A stretch of 64,000 nucleotides of DNA. Origin: Chlorobiaceae bacterium. Lineage in GTDB: Bacteria > Bacteroidota > Chlorobiia > Chlorobiales > Chlorobiaceae. Position 1 is the first letter of the stretch. Each line of letters begins with the position of its first letter. A program made the translations under genes and the position numbers. The DNA lies in assembly GCA_013334865.1 (NCBI GenBank), contig JAAXWS010000009.1, forward strand, positions 54,830 to 118,829. The letters are read 5' to 3'. This document shows positions 60,242 to 64,000 of this stretch, piece by piece. A model generated the notes under the pieces. That model made no database searches. It saw nothing but the letters and a program-made list of their open reading frames with translations, and had not been told where the DNA came from.

Positions 60242-62356
60242 ATGACACGCCAGGTTGCGTTAGATAAAGTCAGGAATATCGGGATCATGGCCCACATCGA
60301 TGCGGGCAAGACCACGACCACGGAGAGGATTCTCTATTATACCGGTCGTCTGCACAAGATGGGCGAGGTTCATGAGGGCGGTGCCACCATGGACTGGATG
60401 GAGCAGGAGAAGGAGCGCGGCATCACCATCACCTCGGCTGCGACCACCTGTTTCTGGACCCCGAAGTTCGGCAACTACAGCGGTGTCAACCACAGGATCA
60501 ATATTATCGATACTCCCGGCCATGTCGACTTCACGGTCGAGGTGGAGCGTTCCCTCAGGGTGCTTGACGGCGCGGTTGCGCTGTTCTGCGCCGTGGGCGG
60601 CGTCGAGCCCCAGTCTGAAACCGTCTGGCGCCAGGCAAACAAGTACGGTGTGCCGAGGATTGCCTATGTCAACAAGATGGATCGCGTCGGTGCCGATTTC
60701 TTCGATACCGTGAAGGCCATCAGGGAGCGCCTCGGCGCCAACCCGGTTCCGATCCAGATCCCGATCGGCGAGGGCGAGATCTTCGCCGGCTTCGTCGACC
60801 TGATCAGGATGAAGGGTATCATCTACGATAAAGAGGACGGCAGCACCTACACCGAGGTGGATATTCCGCACGATCTCGAGAACGAGGCCCGCACCTGGCG
60901 CATCAACATGCTCGAGGCGGTCTCCGAAGTCGACGACACCCTGCTCGAGAAGTACCTCAACGGTGAGGAGATTACCGAGGCCGAGGTTCGGAGCGTGCTC
61001 CGCAAGGCGACGCTCGGCGTGACCATCATCCCGGTGCTCTGCGGTTCCTCCTTCAAGAACAAGGGTGTCCAGTTCATGCTCGACGCCGTCATCGAATACC
61101 TGGCTTCGCCGGTCGATGTGGGCTCGGTCGAGGGGCACCACCCGCGCACCGAGGAGCAGGTCGTCCGTCAGCCGAAGGACGAGGAGCCGTTTGCCGGCCT
61201 CGCCTTCAAGATCGCTACCGACCCCTTCGTCGGCAAGCTGACCTTCTTCAGGGTTTACTCCGGCGTGCTCAATGCCGGCAGCTATGTTCTCAATTCTGTT
61301 ACTGGCAAGAAGGAGCGCGTCGGCCGCGTGCTGCAGATGCACTCCAACAAGCGTGAAGAGCGCGACTGCGTGTATGCCGGCGATATCGCCGCTGCCGTGG
61401 GCCTCAAGGATGTGAGGACCGGCGACACGCTGTGCGATGAAAACAATCCGATCGTGCTCGAGAAGATGGTCTTCCCGGAGCCGGTCATCGAAATCGCGGT
61501 CGAACCGAAGACGAAGGCCGATTCCGACAAGCTGGGCGTTTCGCTCGCCAAGCTCGCCGAGGAGGATCCGACCTTCCGCGTCAAGACCGACGAAGAAACC
61601 GGCCAGACGCTGATCGCCGGCATGGGCGAACTGCACCTCGAAATCCTTGTCGACCGCCTGAAGCGCGAATTCAAGGTCGAGGCCAACGTCGGCCAGCCGC
61701 AGGTCGCCTATCGTGAAACCATCCGCGGTACGGTCGAGTTCGAAGGCAAGTTCGTCCGCCAGTCGGGCGGTAAGGGCCAGTTCGGCCTGGTCGTCCTCAA
61801 GGTCGAGCCTCTCGAAGAGGGCAAGGGCTACGAGTTCGTCGACGGCATCAAGGGCGGCGTGATCCCGAAAGAGTATATCCCGGCAGTCAACGCCGGTATC
61901 CAGGGCGCCATGAAGGACGGTGTCGTGGCAGGCTTCCCGATGCAGGACATCAAGGTGACGCTTATCGACGGTAAGTACCACGAGGTCGACTCTTCGGAAA
62001 TGGCGTTCAAGATCGCCGGCTCCATCGGTTTCAAGGGTGCCGCCAAGAAGGCGAACCCGGTGCTGCTCGAGCCGATCATGAAGGTCGAGGTCATCACCCC
62101 GGAAGAGTACCTTGGCGACGTCATGGGCGATCTCTCCGGCCGCAGGGGACACATCGAAGGCATGGGCCAGCGCGCAGGCGCGCAGTTCGTGAACGCGAAG
62201 GTTCCGCTGTCCGAGATGTTCGGCTACTCGACGGATCTCCGTTCGATGACCCAGGGACGCGCGAACTACTCGATGGAGTTCGAGAGCTACCGCGAGGTGC
62301 CGCGCAGCATCGCCGAGTCGCTGCAGGAGAAGAGGGTTGGCAAGGATTCAGAATAA
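60242..62356 (+). CDS. fusA: Elongation factor G
   Basis: 704 residues from the ATG at 60242 ([20 protein letters not shown]); a TTG two codons upstream is less likely. G1 [15 protein letters not shown], switch [13 protein letters not shown]3 DTPGHVDF, G4 NKMD. Domain IV and V motifs ([36 protein letters not shown]) are complete. Ribosomal translocase and recycling factor. Confidence 0.97.
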   Translation: MTRQVALDKVRNIGIMAHIDAGKTTTTERILYYTGRLHKMGEVHEGGATMDWMEQEKERGITITSAATTCFWTPKFGNYSGVNHRINIIDTPGHVDFTVEVERSLRVLDGAVALFCAVGGVEPQSETVWRQANKYGVPRIAYVNKMDRVGADFFDTVKAIRERLGANPVPIQIPIGEGEIFAGFVDLIRMKGIIYDKEDGSTYTEVDIPHDLENEARTWRINMLEAVSEVDDTLLEKYLNGEEITEAEVRSVLRKATLGVTIIPVLCGSSFKNKGVQFMLDAVIEYLASPVDVGSVEGHHPRTEEQVVRQPKDEEPFAGLAFKIATDPFVGKLTFFRVYSGVLNAGSYVLNSVTGKKERVGRVLQMHSNKREERDCVYAGDIAAAVGLKDVRTGDTLCDENNPIVLEKMVFPEPVIEIAVEPKTKADSDKLGVSLAKLAEEDPTFRVKTDEETGQTLIAGMGELHLEILVDRLKREFKVEANVGQPQVAYRETIRGTVEFEGKFVRQSGGKGQFGLVVLKVEPLEEGKGYEFVDGIKGGVIPKEYIPAVNAGIQGAMKDGVVAGFPMQDIKVTLIDGKYHEVDSSEMAFKIAGSIGFKGAAKKANPVLLEPIMKVEVITPEEYLGDVMGDLSGRRGHIEGMGQRAGAQFVNAKVPLSEMFGYSTDLRSMTQGRANYSMEFESYREVPRSIAESLQEKRVGKDSE

Positions 62357-62408
62357 GAAGGTTTTTCATCACCGCATCACTTAACAGAAACAGACAGGGA
62401 GAATAGCT

Positions 62409-63590
62409 ATGGCTAAAGAGTCATACAAGAGGGATAAACCTCACGTAAATATTGGTACCATCGGTCACGTTGACCATGGCAAGACCACCCTTACCGCTGC
62501 GATCACCAGCGTGCTCGCAAAGCAGGGTATGGCTGCCTTCCGTGAATTCGGCGATATCGACAAGGCTCCGGAAGAGAGGGAGCGCGGTATCACCATCTCG
62601 ACCGCACACGTCGAGTACCAGACCAAGGCGCGCCACTATGCGCACATCGACTGCCCCGGCCACGCTGACTACATCAAGAACATGATCACCGGTGCTGCCC
62701 AGATGGACGGCGCCATCCTCGTCGTTGCCGGTACCGACGGCCCGATGCCCCAGACCCGTGAGCACATCCTGCTTGCCCGTCAGGTGAACGTTCCTGCGCT
62801 GGTTGTCTTCCTGAACAAGGTCGACATCGCCGACCCGGAACTCCTCGAGCTGGTCGAGATGGAACTCCGTGAGCTCCTCACCGAGTACGGCTTCCCTGGC
62901 GACGATATTCCGATCATCAAAGGTTCCGCACTGAAAGCCCTCGATGGCGATGCGGAAGGCGAGAAGGCGATCATGGAGCTCATGGATGCCGTCGACAGCT
63001 ACATCCCGCAGCCGGTCCGCGACGTCGACAAGCCGTTCCTGATGCCGGTCGAAGACGTCTTCTCCATCTCTGGCCGTGGTACCGTCGGTACCGGCCGTAT
63101 CGAGAGGGGCCACGTCAAGGTCGGTGAGGAAGTCGAGATCGTCGGTATCAAGCCGACCCGCAAGTCGGTCGTCACCGGTATCGAAATGTTCCAGAAGATC
63201 CTCGACGAAGGCCAGGCAGGCGACAACGCCGGTCTGCTCCTCCGCGGTGTCGACAAGACCGAGCTCGAGCGCGGTATGGTTATCTCCAAGCCGGGTTCCA
63301 TCACCCCGCACACCAAGTTCAAGGCCGAGGTCTACATCCTGAAGAAGGAAGAGGGCGGCCGCCACACTCCGTTCTTCAACGGCTATCGTCCGCAGTTCTA
63401 CTTCAGGACCACCGACGTTACCGGTTCGGTGACCCTTCCTGAGGGTGTCGAGATGGTCATGCCTGGCGACAACCTTTCGGTTGACGTCGAGCTGATCGCC
63501 CCGATCGCTATGGAAGAGAGCCTCAGGTTCGCTATCCGTGAAGGTGGTCGTACCGTCGGCGCAGGTTCCGTTACCAAGATCGTCGAATAA
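62409..63590 (+). CDS. tuf: Elongation factor Tu
   Basis: 393 residues, 52 nt after fusA. G1 [57 protein letters not shown], and the C-terminal [35 protein letters not shown] about 9 nt before the ATG. The only tuf in the window. A strong terminator hairpin follows. Confidence 0.97.
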   Translation: MAKESYKRDKPHVNIGTIGHVDHGKTTLTAAITSVLAKQGMAAFREFGDIDKAPEERERGITISTAHVEYQTKARHYAHIDCPGHADYIKNMITGAAQMDGAILVVAGTDGPMPQTREHILLARQVNVPALVVFLNKVDIADPELLELVEMELRELLTEYGFPGDDIPIIKGSALKALDGDAEGEKAIMELMDAVDSYIPQPVRDVDKPFLMPVEDVFSISGRGTVGTGRIERGHVKVGEEVEIVGIKPTRKSVVTGIEMFQKILDEGQAGDNAGLLLRGVDKTELERGMVISKPGSITPHTKFKAEVYILKKEEGGRHTPFFNGYRPQFYFRTTDVTGSVTLPEGVEMVMPGDNLSVDVELIAPIAMEESLRFAIREGGRTVGAGSVTKIVE

Positions 63591-63607
63591 TCGGTAATTG
63601 TCATCCC

Positions 63608-63637
63608 GGGGCGAGGCAGCGCTCTCGCCCCTTTTTT
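63608..63637 (+). terminator. Rho-independent terminator between tuf and rpsJ
   Basis: Perfect 8-nt GC-rich stem GGGGCGAG (63608-63615) and CTCGCCCC (63624-63631) with loop GCAGCGCT, followed by TTTTTT (63632-63637). It lies 17 nt past the tuf stop and 30 nt before rpsJ, inside a gene order usually transcribed as a unit, so partial termination (attenuation) between the str and S10 blocks is likely. Confidence 0.85.
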
Positions 63638-63666
63638 ATTGAAACCATCGAAACAGGGATAGACCA

Positions 63667-63978
63667 GTGGCTGTTCAGCAAAAGATCAGGATTAAGCTCA
63701 AGTCCTACGACCATAGCCTCGTCGATAAATGGGCTTTGAAGATCATTGACGTGGTCAAGCAGACGGATGCCATCATTTTTGGCCCCATTCCGCTGCCCAC
63801 GAAAACGCATGTTTACACCGTCAACCGCTCTCCTCACGTGGACAAGAAGTCTCGTGAGCAGTTTGCATTTTCTTCGCACAAACGGTTGATCGAAATCGTC
63901 AACCCGACGGCCAGGACCATTGATATGCTGATGAAGCTTGAGCTTCCGAGTGGCGTTGATGTAGAAATTAAGTCTTAA
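63667..63978 (+). CDS. rpsJ: 30S ribosomal protein S10
   Basis: 103 residues, GTG start ([27 protein letters not shown]). [38 protein letters not shown] is the S10/NusE signature. First gene of the S10 cluster, which continues beyond the window. S10 is also a transcription antitermination partner. Confidence 0.97.
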   Translation: MAVQQKIRIKLKSYDHSLVDKWALKIIDVVKQTDAIIFGPIPLPTKTHVYTVNRSPHVDKKSREQFAFSSHKRLIEIVNPTARTIDMLMKLELPSGVDVEIKS

Positions 63979-64000
63979 CGAAATAGAAAAGGTAATCGGA

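Noticed and set aside
60260..62152. Long antisense frame in fusA (630 codons)
   Set aside because: Pure shadow of EF-G codon bias.

Overview
The window reads as a chromosome segment of a green sulfur bacterium (phylum Chlorobiota, Chlorobiaceae; Chlorobaculum/Chlorobium type). The case rests on a cytochrome c-555-type small cytochrome with a lipid-anchored relative, a B12/radical-SAM protein of the BchE/BchQ/BchR kind, the linked rpsL-rpsG-fusA-tuf-rpsJ order, high GC, and ordinary dense operons with many ATGA stop/start overlaps. I see no prophage, transposase, CRISPR array, rRNA or tRNA.

Layout. 1-4669: biotin operon (probable end of bioB, then bioF-bioG-bioC-bioD-bioA). 4760-10936: acyl-CoA ligase, a four-helix-bundle gene set among short repeats, a THUMP-like methyltransferase, Ppx/GppA, PrmA and an NlpC/P60 lipoprotein. 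11049-15262: lysC, purM, plsY, gpsA. 15256-19867: sixA-like, nagZ-like, the C-terminal half of ClpB, kdsA and a KdsC-like protein without its catalytic nucleophile. 19904-24290: unknown 501-aa protein, nadK, tyrA, pyrE, ruvX. 24548-31984: small membrane protein, GDPD, BatD-like protein, proC, SemiSWEET, two c-type cytochromes, radical-SAM protein, TPR protein. 32057-36491 (minus strand): class V aminotransferase, phnA-like, carA, yajC, tsaD. 36516-41751 (plus strand): small membrane protein, then moxR-DUF58-BatX-BatA-BatB. 41856-47774: small unknown protein, the N-terminal half of ClpB, SYLF protein, gatB, xseB (minus), obg, GNAT acetyltransferase. 47798-56941: HPr followed by a glycan cluster (three glycosyltransferases, a methyltransferase, a flippase, a YfhO-like membrane protein). 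57101-59005 (minus strand): DUF169, an unknown protein and a PNPOx-like protein. 59315-63978: rpsL-rpsG-fusA-tuf-rpsJ.

Two things stand out. First, the ClpB disaggregase is encoded as two half-length genes on opposite strands about 24 kb apart. The N-domain, AAA+1 and the start of the coiled coil are at 42316-43641; the rest of the coiled coil and AAA+2 are at 17002-18321. Both halves look intact and end cleanly within the M-domain. Second, five intergenic loci carry arrays of a degenerate 9-nt direct repeat (GGACNNNAR, followed by its reverse complement YTNNNGTCC) that can fold into long hairpins. They sit exactly at gene ends, in places supplying a stop codon or extending a reading frame, and two of them flank a four-helix-bundle (S23/Avd-like) gene. 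That gene and its repeats are the best candidate here for an undescribed mobile or RNA-linked system.

Most other genes are housekeeping. Start sites were chosen from overlaps, Shine-Dalgarno spacing and family lengths. All calls were made by eye, without database searches.
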